From: JAQGMV01 sp046597455
Lineage (GTDB): Bacteria; Pseudomonadota; Gammaproteobacteria; Burkholderiales; SG8-41
NCBI GenBank assembly: GCA_046597455.1
Contig: JBKJKJ010000247.1
Coordinates: 1 to 6,777, forward strand
DNA length: 6,777 nt
Reading direction: 5' to 3'
Part shown: positions 1-6,012 of the stretch, in pieces
How the letters are laid out: every line of letters begins with the position of its first letter
How positions within the stretch are numbered: position 1 is the first letter of the stretch
Translations under genes and position numbers: made by a program
The notes under the pieces: model-generated
What the model was told of the DNA's origin: nothing
Database searches by the model: none
Seen by the model: only the letters and a program-made list of their open reading frames with translations

Positions 1-740
1 GCATGGCTGTAGACGAACTGCGGCTGGGTGCAGAGCGCGGTAAGCTCGTCGAGCAACCGGGCGCCTTCCGCCGGCGGTCTCCCGAGGATCTCCTGCGCGT
101 GCGCGCCGACGTAAAGCGCCTTGCGGCCGTTGACGGGATTGGTGCGGATCACCGGGTGCGTGACGACATGGCGCTTCTTGTCTTCCTCGTTGTAGCCCTT
201 GTCGTCGTCCATGTCCCGATGCGTCATGCGGTGCAGGGCGGTGAGCCCTTCGAGCTCGGCTTTGCGCTGCGCGGGTAAGGCGTCGTAAGCCGCGCGACCG
301 CTCGCGAAATCGGTGTTGCCGCCGACCGGCGGAACGATGCGCGCGGCCAGCAGCGAGGCGAGGGCGGCGACGGGCTTGAACGAGCTGTCGGTGTGCCATG
401 CCTCGTTACGTGCGCGGTGCACCATCGCCGGGTGGTCGAGCGGCAGCAGGTTGCCGTCGTCGCCCAGATTGCTCATGACCGAGATGTGACCCGGATTCCA
501 GTCGTTTCCCGGATGCGCGATCATTGTTTCGAGCTCGCCGAAGCGGCGGCTGAAGGCGATCTGCGACGCGTCGTCGAAATCCTGGTCGCGAAAGACCAGG
601 ATCTGGTGCTCGTTGAACGCGTCCCAGATCGTGCTGAAATCTTCACGCGACAGCGGCACCGTCAGGTCGACGCCGGTCACCTCGGCGACGAACAGCGGAT
701 GCAGGCGTTTGATGGTGAGTCGGGTGGCAAGCGCGGTCAT
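1..740 (-). CDS. TauD/TfdA-family Fe(II)/2-oxoglutarate dioxygenase (3' end outside window)
   Basis: The reading frame starts at ATG 740 and runs off the left edge after 246 codons. Enzymes of this family use Fe(II), O2 and 2-oxoglutarate to hydroxylate a substrate, often leading to cleavage of an ether, sulfonate or similar bond; they are cytoplasmic. Visible support: an N-terminal segment LHPLFVAEVTGVDL (residues 13-26), an ILVFRDQ strand (47-53), the iron-binding HxD motif as His116-Thr-Asp118 within AWHTDSSF, and LYVGAHAQEILG (209-220). The HxD position is close to that of TfdA (His113/Asp115 in the Cupriavidus 2,4-D dioxygenase). The distal iron ligand His and the 2-oxoglutarate-binding Arg would lie in the missing last 40-50 residues. 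The start is supported by GGAG with a 5-nt spacer just upstream (GGAGGAGCC before ATG). It is divergent from the gene at 1001. The substrate cannot be read from the sequence; a TfdA-like clade is more likely than true TauD, but no gene symbol is justified. Confidence 0.92.
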   Translation of the reverse strand, partial: MTALATRLTIKRLHPLFVAEVTGVDLTVPLSREDFSTIWDAFNEHQILVFRDQDFDDASQIAFSRRFGELETMIAHPGNDWNPGHISVMSNLGDDGNLLPLDHPAMVHRARNEAWHTDSSFKPVAALASLLAARIVPPVGGNTDFASGRAAYDALPAQRKAELEGLTALHRMTHRDMDDDKGYNEEDKKRHVVTHPVIRTNPVNGRKALYVGAHAQEILGRPPAEGARLLDELTALCTQPQFVYSH

Positions 741-906
741 GGCTCCTCCGGGGGGCTTTCAGCGGTTCGGTCTCTGACTACATGCGAAGAGTAACGCAAC
801 TTACGAGGTCTGAACCGGCGGCTCAGCATGTGGACGGATTCGCTCGAGGCGCCGGGCGGTTGCATCGAGCGCGTGCTGGGGGCGGCTTCGCCGCTCGTGA
901 TAACCC

Positions 907-936
907 TTGGCGCGAGCGGACTGGATCGGGTTTAAT
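907..936 (+). promoter_or_regulatory. Candidate sigma70-type promoter for the 1001-1660 gene
   Basis: TTGGCG at 907-912 matches the -35 consensus at 4 of 6 positions. TTTAAT at 931-936 matches the -10 consensus at 5 of 6. They are 18 bp apart. This would place a transcript start near 943 and give a leader of roughly 58 nt. The -10 element stands out as AT-rich in a GC-rich stretch. Found by eye only. Confidence 0.4.
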
Positions 937-991
937 CGCGATCAGGCCAGCGCTGTTCGAATGATTGCGTGGTCTGTGCCCATTGATTGAT

Positions 992-995
992 GAGG
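992..995 (+). promoter_or_regulatory. Ribosome binding site that selects the ATG at 1001
   Basis: GAGG sits 5 nt upstream of ATG 1001. The longer frame could start at TTG 965, but that codon has no comparable site and would add 12 residues unlike the family, so ATG 1001 is preferred. Confidence 0.6.
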
Positions 996-1000
996 TCGTT

Positions 1001-1660
1001 ATGTTTTATCAGCTGATCGACACCGGAAACAGCCGGTCTTTCCCGGACCCGCATGCGCTGCACGCGAAGGCAGAAGCGGCAGGCGACGTCGTCATTATCA
1101 TCGGCGACAAAGTCGGGCAGGCGCTGCAGACGCTTGCCGCACGCGACACGAAGACCGCGGTGCTGATCGAGCTGGGAACCGGGAACCTTGGGGCGCATAC
1201 CGGCGAGAGCCGCGGGAACGAAGGCTCCAACGTGCTGGGTTTCGCACGCTTTCGGCTGGGTAACGCCGAGCCTACGCCGCTCGTCGAAGTGGTTCGTCAG
1301 CCGGGGTCGGCTGACACGGCGGTGGCGGCGGCCAGGGAGGTCTTCGAAGCCGCCGGGCTGAAGGTCGCGGTGTGCGGCGATTTCGACGGGCGCATCGTTG
1401 ATCGCCTGGTGAGGCCTTATTACAACGCCGCTTTGAAGCGTCTCGACGAAGGCCTCGCCACCGCCGATGATCTCGACACGACGCTGCGACTCGGGCTGGG
1501 TTATCCCGAAGGCCCGATTGCGCTGCTCGAGCGCACAGGCCTCGACAAGCATTACGGCGTTACACAGGCGCTCTTCGAAGCCACGGGCGACGCGGCGTAC
1601 GCGCCGGCGCGGCGGGCGCGGGTGGCCCGGCAGCGCGCCGATCGCGAGAGCGGGGAATGA
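1001..1660 (+). CDS. Stand-alone C-terminal half of a PaaH-type 3-hydroxyacyl-CoA dehydrogenase
   Basis: This 219-aa protein lacks the N-terminal NAD-binding Rossmann domain of 3-hydroxyacyl-CoA dehydrogenases. Residues about 25-125 resemble the reduced Rossmann-like segment found between the two helical domains of long (about 500 aa) PaaH-type enzymes (VVIIIGDKVGQAL at 30-42; TKTAVLIELG at 50-59). Residues 126-212 are a recognisable 3HCDH C-terminal helical domain: GRIVDRLVRPYYNAALKRLDEG (130-151), then TLRLGLGYPEGP (161-172), with LFEATGDAAYAP (191-202) near the end. In catalytic domains the first motif usually reads V-N-R with a conserved Asn; here it is V-D-R (Asp134). Catalytic His and Glu, which reside in the Rossmann domain, are absent. 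Dehydrogenase activity on its own is therefore unlikely. It may be a partner subunit, a CoA-ligand-binding protein or a relic under selection. It has its own ribosome site and a plausible promoter, and the frame is clean, so it is not an obvious 5' truncation. It is convergent with the molybdenum hydroxylase operon. Confidence 0.8.
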   Translation: MFYQLIDTGNSRSFPDPHALHAKAEAAGDVVIIIGDKVGQALQTLAARDTKTAVLIELGTGNLGAHTGESRGNEGSNVLGFARFRLGNAEPTPLVEVVRQPGSADTAVAAAREVFEAAGLKVAVCGDFDGRIVDRLVRPYYNAALKRLDEGLATADDLDTTLRLGLGYPEGPIALLERTGLDKHYGVTQALFEATGDAAYAPARRARVARQRADRESGE

Positions 1661-1712
1661 AGGCCGCCGCGTCACCCATGCCGTGCAGGGTGCCCTCGTA
1701 GCGCAGCGCCTG

Positions 1713-1778
1713 TCAGGCCGTTGCCAGTGCGGACTTGCTTGCTTTGCTAAATCGGGGCGCGACTTCGCTCAGACTCAG
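1713..1778 (-). pseudogene. Remnant 3' tail of a luciferase-like monooxygenase gene
   Basis: Read on the minus strand, this segment encodes LSLSEVAPRFSKASKSALA then Thr-Ala-stop. The intact luciferase-like gene at the right of the window ends LFMSKVAPQFKKAGKAALA then Thr-Ala-stop. My hand alignment, without gaps and including the stop codon, gives 50 of 66 identical bases and 14 of 21 identical residues. Mismatches at codon positions 1/2/3 are 5/3/8, the pattern of a diverged coding sequence. Similarity weakly continues for a dozen bases past the stop. No upstream part of such a gene survives: the neighbouring sequence is the molybdopterin-subunit gene, whose TGA (1775-1777) overlaps the first codon of the remnant. 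It is therefore a scar of a lost paralogue, not a functional gene. Confidence 0.8.
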
Positions 1779-4018
1779 ATGTCGGCGATCGTGAACGGCA
1801 AGTTGCGCAACCGCTTGCCGGTCGCGTGGTGAAGCGCATTGGCGACTGCCGCCGCAGTGCCGACGATGCCCAACTCGCCGATTCCCTTGACGCCGAGTGG
1901 ATTGACGTGATCGTCGCGCTCGTCGAGCATCGTGACCTTGACTTCACCGATATCGGCATTGACCGGGACCAGATATTCCGCGATATCGGTATTCAGGAAG
2001 CGCGCACGCGCATGGTCAACCAGCGTCCGCTCGTGCAGCGCAGAACTGATTCCCCATATCATGCCGCCCATCAACTGGCTGTGTGCGGTCTTCCGGTTCA
2101 GGATATTCCCGGCGGCAAAGGCACCGTGTATCCGCGGCACGCGGATCTCGCGGGTCCAGCGGTTGACACGCACTTCGACGAACTGCGCGCCGAATGCGAA
2201 CATCGCGTGCGTCTTGGTCACCGGCCCCGCAACGCCGTACCCGCCCTTATAGGTCGTGCGCAAGGCCTGCTCGCTGAGTTCGGGGTGAGCATATTTGCCA
2301 TCGGCCGTCGCTTCGCCGCGCGGCGTGGCCTTCAGCGCATCGAGCAGCGTCATCTGTTTGCCGCCCGGCGCTTTCAGCATGCCGTCGGTGAGCGTGATCG
2401 TCGCCGGATCGACATCCGAAAGCGGTGTATCTTTCAGCCGCGCCACCATTCGGGCGATTTCGCTGGCGAGCTTCAGGCATGCGACGTGGACTGCCGAGCC
2501 GGCACTTGCCGAGGTCACTGAGCCGCCCGAAATCGGCGCGATTGGCAGATTCGAAGCGCCCATCACGACCTCGACCGCAGCGACCGGCAATCCAAGCCTG
2601 GCCGCGGCGATCTGCCCCATTACGGTATAGGCTCCAGTGCCGACATCGTGCGCCGCGAGTTCGACCAGTGCATGGCCGCTGCCATACATGCGAACCCGGG
2701 CCTCGGAGGGTGCGACCGCGGTCGGATAGGTCGAGGTCGCACAGCCATAGCCGACCAGCCAGTCGCCGTCGCTCATCGAGCGCGGCGCGACGCTGCGGGT
2801 CGACCAGCCAAAGCTTTTTGCCGCTGCGTCGTAGCACGCCATCAGCGAGCGCGAAGAGAATGGCACATCAGCGATCGGATGGCGGACGGCGTCGTTTACG
2901 CGGCGCAACTCCACCGGATCCATCGCCAGCTTGATCGCCAGCTCGTCCATTGCCGACTCGAGCGCGAAGAACGTCTGCATTTCGTTGGGCGCGCGCATGA
3001 AACCCGGCGTGTTGGTATCCGATCGCGCCAGCCGCTGCTCGGTGCGGATGTTCGGGCAGGCATACATCGCGCGCGTCATGTGGGTGCCGGGGTTGACGAC
3101 CGGATCGAACTGCGAGGTCTGGGCGGTCTCGATATGCTCGAACGCGGTCAAACGCCCGTCACGCGTCGCGCCGAGCCGGATCTGCTGGCTCGACTCGGGA
3201 CGAAAGCTGGCGACGGTATACATCTGGGCACGCGGCACCATCAATCGCACCGGAGCGCCGACCCCACGCGCCGCGGCGATCGTCAGCAGCGCATAGGGTG
3301 GCAGCCCGGCCTTCGAGCCGAAGGCACCACCGACGAACGGCGAAAGCACCTCGATCGACGTCTCGGGCAGACCGAATGCGATCGCGACGCCCGCTCGCGC
3401 GGTACGAACCGATTGCGATGGCATCCACAGCGTCAACTGATCGCCGCGCCATTGCGCCGTCGCCGCGAACATCTCCATCGCGTTGTGGTGCTGGAATGGC
3501 GTCGTATAAGTCTCGTCGACGGTGGCTGCCGCGGCGGCCATTCCGGCAGCGAGGTCGCCCTTGCTGACCTTCATCTCGTCGCCGGAGGCGAGGAACGACT
3601 GGCTGCGATCCATCTCGATTCGCGCAGCCGACTTCGAATAAGCGGCCTTGACCAGCGCCGCGCCGCGCCGCGCGGCGGCAGCATTCTCTGCAACGATATA
3701 GGCGATCGGCTGGCCTGCGTAGCGGATCTCGGTGCCGGTCATCGGCCAGAAACTGGCGGTTCCCGGGCCGCCGGCGTAGAAGCCTTTCGGCGTCTTGAAC
3801 GGCGGCAGTGTCTCGTGCGTGAAGACGGCGATCACACCCGGTTCGGCCTGCGCCGCGCCGATGTCGAGCCCGGTCAATGTCCCCTTGGCGATCGATGACA
3901 CGGCGAGCGCGCCGTGCAACATGCCGGCCGGCATGAAATCGGCGGCATAACGTGCCTTGCCGCTGACCTTGCGCGGCGCCTCGATGCGCGTGACTTCGGT
4001 ATTGAGTGTCTGAGCCAT
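1775..4018 (-). CDS. paoC: Molybdopterin-binding subunit of a PaoABC-type aldehyde oxidoreductase
   Basis: This 747-aa catalytic subunit belongs to the xanthine dehydrogenase/aldehyde oxidase family and is near the length of E. coli PaoC (about 730 aa). Such subunits hydroxylate aldehydes to carboxylic acids with water-derived oxygen at a molybdenum centre. Order of parts: an aldehyde oxidase a/b-hammerhead domain (about residues 15-130), a first molybdopterin-binding domain (about 145-375) with the loop GGAFGSK (230-236), then a second one (about 400-690) with DVGTGAYTVMGQ (458-469). The C-terminal motif GIGELG carries the catalytic base Glu715. A family motif appears as FMRAPNE (340-346), with Asn where I would expect Gly. 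The start ATG 4018 follows AAAGG with 8 nt spacing, and only 3 nt separate it from the stop of the upstream FAD gene, implying translational coupling. The C-terminus (RLRNLPFTIADI) ends about where the family usually ends. Its stop codon abuts the luciferase-like remnant. The precise substrate is unknown; isoquinoline 1-oxidoreductase-like enzymes are a less likely alternative because the three-subunit context fits Pao. Confidence 0.9.
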   Translation of the reverse strand: MAQTLNTEVTRIEAPRKVSGKARYAADFMPAGMLHGALAVSSIAKGTLTGLDIGAAQAEPGVIAVFTHETLPPFKTPKGFYAGGPGTASFWPMTGTEIRYAGQPIAYIVAENAAAARRGAALVKAAYSKSAARIEMDRSQSFLASGDEMKVSKGDLAAGMAAAAATVDETYTTPFQHHNAMEMFAATAQWRGDQLTLWMPSQSVRTARAGVAIAFGLPETSIEVLSPFVGGAFGSKAGLPPYALLTIAAARGVGAPVRLMVPRAQMYTVASFRPESSQQIRLGATRDGRLTAFEHIETAQTSQFDPVVNPGTHMTRAMYACPNIRTEQRLARSDTNTPGFMRAPNEMQTFFALESAMDELAIKLAMDPVELRRVNDAVRHPIADVPFSSRSLMACYDAAAKSFGWSTRSVAPRSMSDGDWLVGYGCATSTYPTAVAPSEARVRMYGSGHALVELAAHDVGTGAYTVMGQIAAARLGLPVAAVEVVMGASNLPIAPISGGSVTSASAGSAVHVACLKLASEIARMVARLKDTPLSDVDPATITLTDGMLKAPGGKQMTLLDALKATPRGEATADGKYAHPELSEQALRTTYKGGYGVAGPVTKTHAMFAFGAQFVEVRVNRWTREIRVPRIHGAFAAGNILNRKTAHSQLMGGMIWGISSALHERTLVDHARARFLNTDIAEYLVPVNADIGEVKVTMLDERDDHVNPLGVKGIGELGIVGTAAAVANALHHATGKRLRNLPFTIADI

Positions 4019-4021
4019 CGG

Positions 4022-5020
4022 TCAGCCTTTGCTCGCGCGCTGGTGCGCAGTCATTAAAGCCCCGGCGACGACGTCGGCGCCGAGGGCGATCTTGTAAGCC
4101 GAGCCTTCGAGCGGTGTGGCGTCGCTGAACGCGGCGCGCCCGGCTTCGCGCGCCAGCGCTTCGGAGAACCGCTTGCCCTTGAGCACGCCTTCGGCGGCTT
4201 TCGCGCGCCACGGCTTCGCAGCGACGCCACCGAGCGCAATCCGCGCGTCTTTTACAAGGTCGCCGTCGAGTTCGATGCCGACCGCCGCAGATGCGGTCGC
4301 GAAGGCGTAGCTTTCGCGATCGCGCGCCTTCAGATAATGCGAACCCTTCATCGCGCCGGTCACCGGCACTTCGATCGTGGTGACGATCTCGCCGCGATCG
4401 AGGATGGTTTCGCGGTCGGGCTGGTCGCCGGGCAGCCGGTGCAGGTCAGCGAATGCGATCCGCCGTGTGCCTTTCGCCGATGTCGCCACGACAACTGCGT
4501 CGAATGCGATCAGCGCCTGCGCCCAATCGCCCGGATACATCGCGACACAGTGCGTCGAGCCACCGAGGAGTGCGTGTGAGCCGGTGTGACCGCCGTCGAG
4601 CGCGGCGCAGCCAGCGCCCGGCTGGCGCTTGTTACAGGCGTATGAGGTATCCCGGAAATAAGCGCAGCGGGTGCGCTGCAGGATGTTGCCGCCGAGCCGC
4701 GCCGAATTGCGCAGTTGCGGCGACGCCGCTTTCCACAGCGATTCGGTCAGCGCCGGGCACCGCATCCGCAGCGCCTTGTCGTCGCCGACATCGGCCATCC
4801 GCGCCAGCGCGCCGAAGCGCAAGCTGCGCTCGCCGACCTGATAGCCCTGCAGTTCGGCGATGCCCGTGATATCCACGAGGCCGACCGGCGCGACGACATC
4901 GAGCTTGAGCAGATCGATCATCGTCGTGCCTCCAGCGAGCACCTGCCAGCCCTCGTTCGAAGCGAGCATCGCGACCGCGTCATTCAGCGTCTTCGCGCGG
5001 TGATACGAGAAGTTGATCAT
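4022..5020 (-). CDS. paoB: FAD and [4Fe-4S]-binding subunit of a PaoABC-type aldehyde oxidoreductase
   Basis: This 332-aa subunit passes electrons from the Fe-S clusters to FAD and the external acceptor. FAD-binding motifs of the CO dehydrogenase/xanthine dehydrogenase medium-subunit family are visible: LAGGTTMIDLLK (28-39) and LGGNILQRTRC (109-119). Cys119, Cys129, Cys138 and Cys158 lie in and around an inserted loop (RTRCAYFRDTSYACNKRQPG). That pattern matches the extra [4Fe-4S] cluster of PaoB and of 4-hydroxybenzoyl-CoA reductase beta subunits, and is absent from ordinary xanthine dehydrogenase FAD domains. The C-terminal about 100 residues fit the CO dehydrogenase flavoprotein C-terminal domain. 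A longer frame reaches position 5092, but its extra 24 residues overlap the upstream gene and look non-native. ATG 5020 begins the family-typical MINFSYHRAKTL and overlaps the previous stop by 4 nt (ATGA). It is the middle gene of the operon. Confidence 0.9.
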   Translation of the reverse strand: MINFSYHRAKTLNDAVAMLASNEGWQVLAGGTTMIDLLKLDVVAPVGLVDITGIAELQGYQVGERSLRFGALARMADVGDDKALRMRCPALTESLWKAASPQLRNSARLGGNILQRTRCAYFRDTSYACNKRQPGAGCAALDGGHTGSHALLGGSTHCVAMYPGDWAQALIAFDAVVVATSAKGTRRIAFADLHRLPGDQPDRETILDRGEIVTTIEVPVTGAMKGSHYLKARDRESYAFATASAAVGIELDGDLVKDARIALGGVAAKPWRAKAAEGVLKGKRFSEALAREAGRAAFSDATPLEGSAYKIALGADVVAGALMTAHQRASKG

Positions 5021-5655
5021 GTTCCGCCTTTGCTCGCATCGCGGACCATCTCGACCGCGGCTACGATATTTGGGTATGCGGCGCAGCGGCACAGGTTACC
5101 GCTCATATACTCGCGAATCTCGGCGGCGGAGCCGGCGCGGCCTTCATCGATGCAAGCGACCGCCGACATGATCTGGCCCGGCGTGCAATACCCGCACTGG
5201 AAGGCGTCCTTCTCGGCGAAGGCCTGTTGCATCGGATGCGGCGAGCCATTGGCGCCGGCCAACCCTTCGATCGTCACGATTTTGGCTCCGTCGGCGGCGA
5301 CCGCGAGCGTCAGGCACGAATTCGTCCTGCGCCCGTCAACCAGCACCGTGCAGGCCCCGCATTGACCGTGATTGCAGCCGATTTTCGTTCCGGTCAGGCC
5401 CAGCGTGTCGCGCAAAGCCTCTACCAGGGTCGTTCGCGGCTCCACCGTCAGGGTGCGCTGCGTGCCGTTGACCGACAGCCTGATCGTCGGGTGCGTGCCG
5501 GCGGTGATAGTACCGCCGGGCTGGGTCGTTGTCGCGGACTGGGCGTCGACCTGGACACCGCCAACGAGCAGGCCGATCGATGCGCCGCTCGCAGCACTGC
5601 TGCGCAAAAACCTGCGACGCGCCCCACTCTGGAGCGTCTTCGACGATTCGGACAT
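5017..5655 (-). CDS. paoA: Tat-exported [2Fe-2S] subunit of a PaoABC-type aldehyde oxidoreductase
   Basis: This 212-aa iron-sulfur subunit relays electrons from the molybdenum centre to the flavin. A twin-arginine signal lies at the N-terminus: RRRFL at residues 13-17, followed by a hydrophobic stretch to about residue 34 and a polar linker. This predicts export of the folded complex to the periplasm, with the other two signal-less subunits carried along. A plant-ferredoxin-type domain follows with Cys94, Cys99, Cys102 and Cys114 (CNHGQCGACTVLVDG). A C-terminal helical [2Fe-2S] domain has Cys154, Cys157, Cys189 and Cys191 (CGYCTPGQ and CRC). All eight cluster ligands are present. The start ATG 5655 is preceded by GGAG with about 8 nt spacing and places the Tat motif normally. 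It is the first gene of the operon; the leader region upstream holds a tandem duplication. Length is close to that of E. coli PaoA (about 229 aa). Confidence 0.93.
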   Translation of the reverse strand: MSESSKTLQSGARRRFLRSSAASGASIGLLVGGVQVDAQSATTTQPGGTITAGTHPTIRLSVNGTQRTLTVEPRTTLVEALRDTLGLTGTKIGCNHGQCGACTVLVDGRRTNSCLTLAVAADGAKIVTIEGLAGANGSPHPMQQAFAEKDAFQCGYCTPGQIMSAVACIDEGRAGSAAEIREYMSGNLCRCAAYPNIVAAVEMVRDASKGGT

Positions 5656-5705
5656 GCGGGGGGCTCCGGTATGGGTCGACCCGGAACCGGTCCGCGACGA
5701 CGATT

Positions 5706-5844
5706 GATGGGCTGCTTGGTGCAGCCTCTAGAGCACTACGCGTGCCCGCGTCGGAAGATGACCAGGCACGGGGCCGATTGCGGGAGTGGCGCCCGGCCCG
5801 GGCCGAAGTGGAGGAGCCACGTTGGGGCGCGCTGTATCCGGTTT
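5706..5844. repeat. Tandem repeat unit 1 (about 139 bp), proximal to the operon
   Basis: This unit aligns with the adjacent unit at an offset of 139 bp. The best block, 5753-5793 against 5892-5932, is ungapped with 34 of 41 identical bases, including ATGACCAGGCAC exactly. The start of each unit carries the same hairpin, and the end of each carries a similar GCGCGC...ATCCGG segment after a roughly 10-bp indel. Counted by hand. Confidence 0.7.
5710..5726. promoter_or_regulatory. Hairpin/dyad in repeat unit 1 (possible operator or leader RNA stem)
   Basis: GGCTGC (5710-5715) and GCAGCC (5721-5726) form a perfect 6-bp dyad around a 5-nt centre. It lies 55-71 bp upstream of the first operon gene. 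There is no following T-run on either strand, so it does not look like a rho-independent terminator. The function as an operator or RNA stem is inference. Confidence 0.4.
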
Positions 5845-5990
5845 GATCGGCTGTTTTTGCAGCCCCGGGACACTTTTTACGGACCCTCCAGGGAATATGA
5901 CCAGGCACTGAGCCGACGGCGGGCGCGGCGCCGAACGCCAGGTCGAAGTAGAGGTGTGTAGGATGCCTCGTTGGCGCGCGCCGCATCCGG
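5845..5990. repeat. Tandem repeat unit 2 (about 146 bp), distal to the operon
   Basis: This is the second copy of the imperfect tandem duplication. Shared anchors in order: GAT.GGCTG plus GCAGCC (5845-5864), GGAA.ATGACCAGGCAC (5892-5908), GGCGCC (5927-5932), GAAGT.GAGG (5945-5954) and GCATCCGG near the end. It is about 10 bp longer than unit 1 in its last third. Divergence is substantial, so the duplication is old or selection preserves only parts. Confidence 0.68.
5849..5864. promoter_or_regulatory. Matching hairpin/dyad in repeat unit 2
   Basis: GGCTG (5849-5853) pairs with CAGCC (5860-5864), and T5854/G5859 can form a wobble pair around a TTTT centre. The stem is kept although the loop and surrounding bases have changed relative to unit 1, which hints that the dyad itself matters. 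Confidence 0.38.
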
Positions 5991-6012
5991 CGCACGCCAA
6001 GCGAAGCGTGCT

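Larger units (their letters stand above)
741..1000. other. Divergent intergenic region
   Basis: These 260 bases separate the divergently transcribed dioxygenase (minus) and acyl-CoA dehydrogenase-like gene (plus), so promoters for both should lie here. I see a candidate plus-strand promoter (907-936) and a perfect 7-bp inverted repeat, CGCTCGA at 841-847 and TCGAGCG at 865-871 (17-bp spacer). A short GC hairpin lies at 882-894 (GCGGC-TTC-GCCGC), and a spaced CGGTTC/GAACCG pair lies at 763-768 and 812-817. None matches a regulator site I can name. No convincing minus-strand promoter was found by eye, and no regulator gene lies between the two genes. Confidence 0.5.
5656..6012. other. Gene-free leader region of the aldehyde oxidoreductase operon
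   Basis: These 357 bases lie between the stop of the luciferase-like gene and the start of the operon, all on the minus strand. I see no credible gene: short open frames exist, but none has a supported start or a recognisable product. The region is dominated by an imperfect tandem duplication (5706-5990). The spacing suggests the operon has its own promoter rather than reading through from the luciferase-like gene. I could not identify a convincing -35/-10 pair by eye, and no clear rho-independent terminator follows the luciferase-like gene. Confidence 0.6.

Noticed and set aside
965..1000. Upstream TTG start adding 12 residues to the dehydrogenase-like protein
   Set aside because: ATG 1001 has a GAGG site at good spacing and begins the family-like part; the TTG has no such support.
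932..1675. A 247-codon minus-strand frame opposite the dehydrogenase-like gene
   Set aside because: Antisense shadow of the conserved 1001-1660 frame; its product resembles no family and has no good ribosome site.
1661..1712. Possible bidirectional terminator between the convergent genes
   Set aside because: I found no clean GC stem followed by a T-run on either strand in this gap.
2648..3898. A 416-codon open frame on the plus strand opposite the molybdopterin-subunit gene
   Set aside because: It is fully antisense to a well-supported conserved gene. Its translation is Arg/Gly/His-rich without any recognisable domain, as expected from codon bias in high-GC DNA.
3159..4211. A 350-codon minus-strand frame overlapping the molybdopterin and FAD subunit genes
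   Set aside because: It is a frame-shifted shadow of the real genes, extremely Arg-rich, and crosses a confirmed gene boundary.
5021..5092. Upstream start adding 24 residues to the FAD subunit
   Set aside because: The extension overlaps the preceding gene by 76 bases and is Arg-rich. The ATG at 5020 gives the family-typical N-terminus and a 4-nt stop/start overlap.
5227..5961. A 244-codon plus-strand frame over the [2Fe-2S] subunit gene and the leader repeats
   Set aside because: Antisense to a gene with all eight cluster cysteines, and of low-complexity Arg-rich composition.
5728..6000. Possible small minus-strand gene (90 codons) spanning the tandem repeats
   Set aside because: The two repeat units fall in different reading frames, so the repeat is not protein-level. 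No ribosome site or family resemblance was seen.
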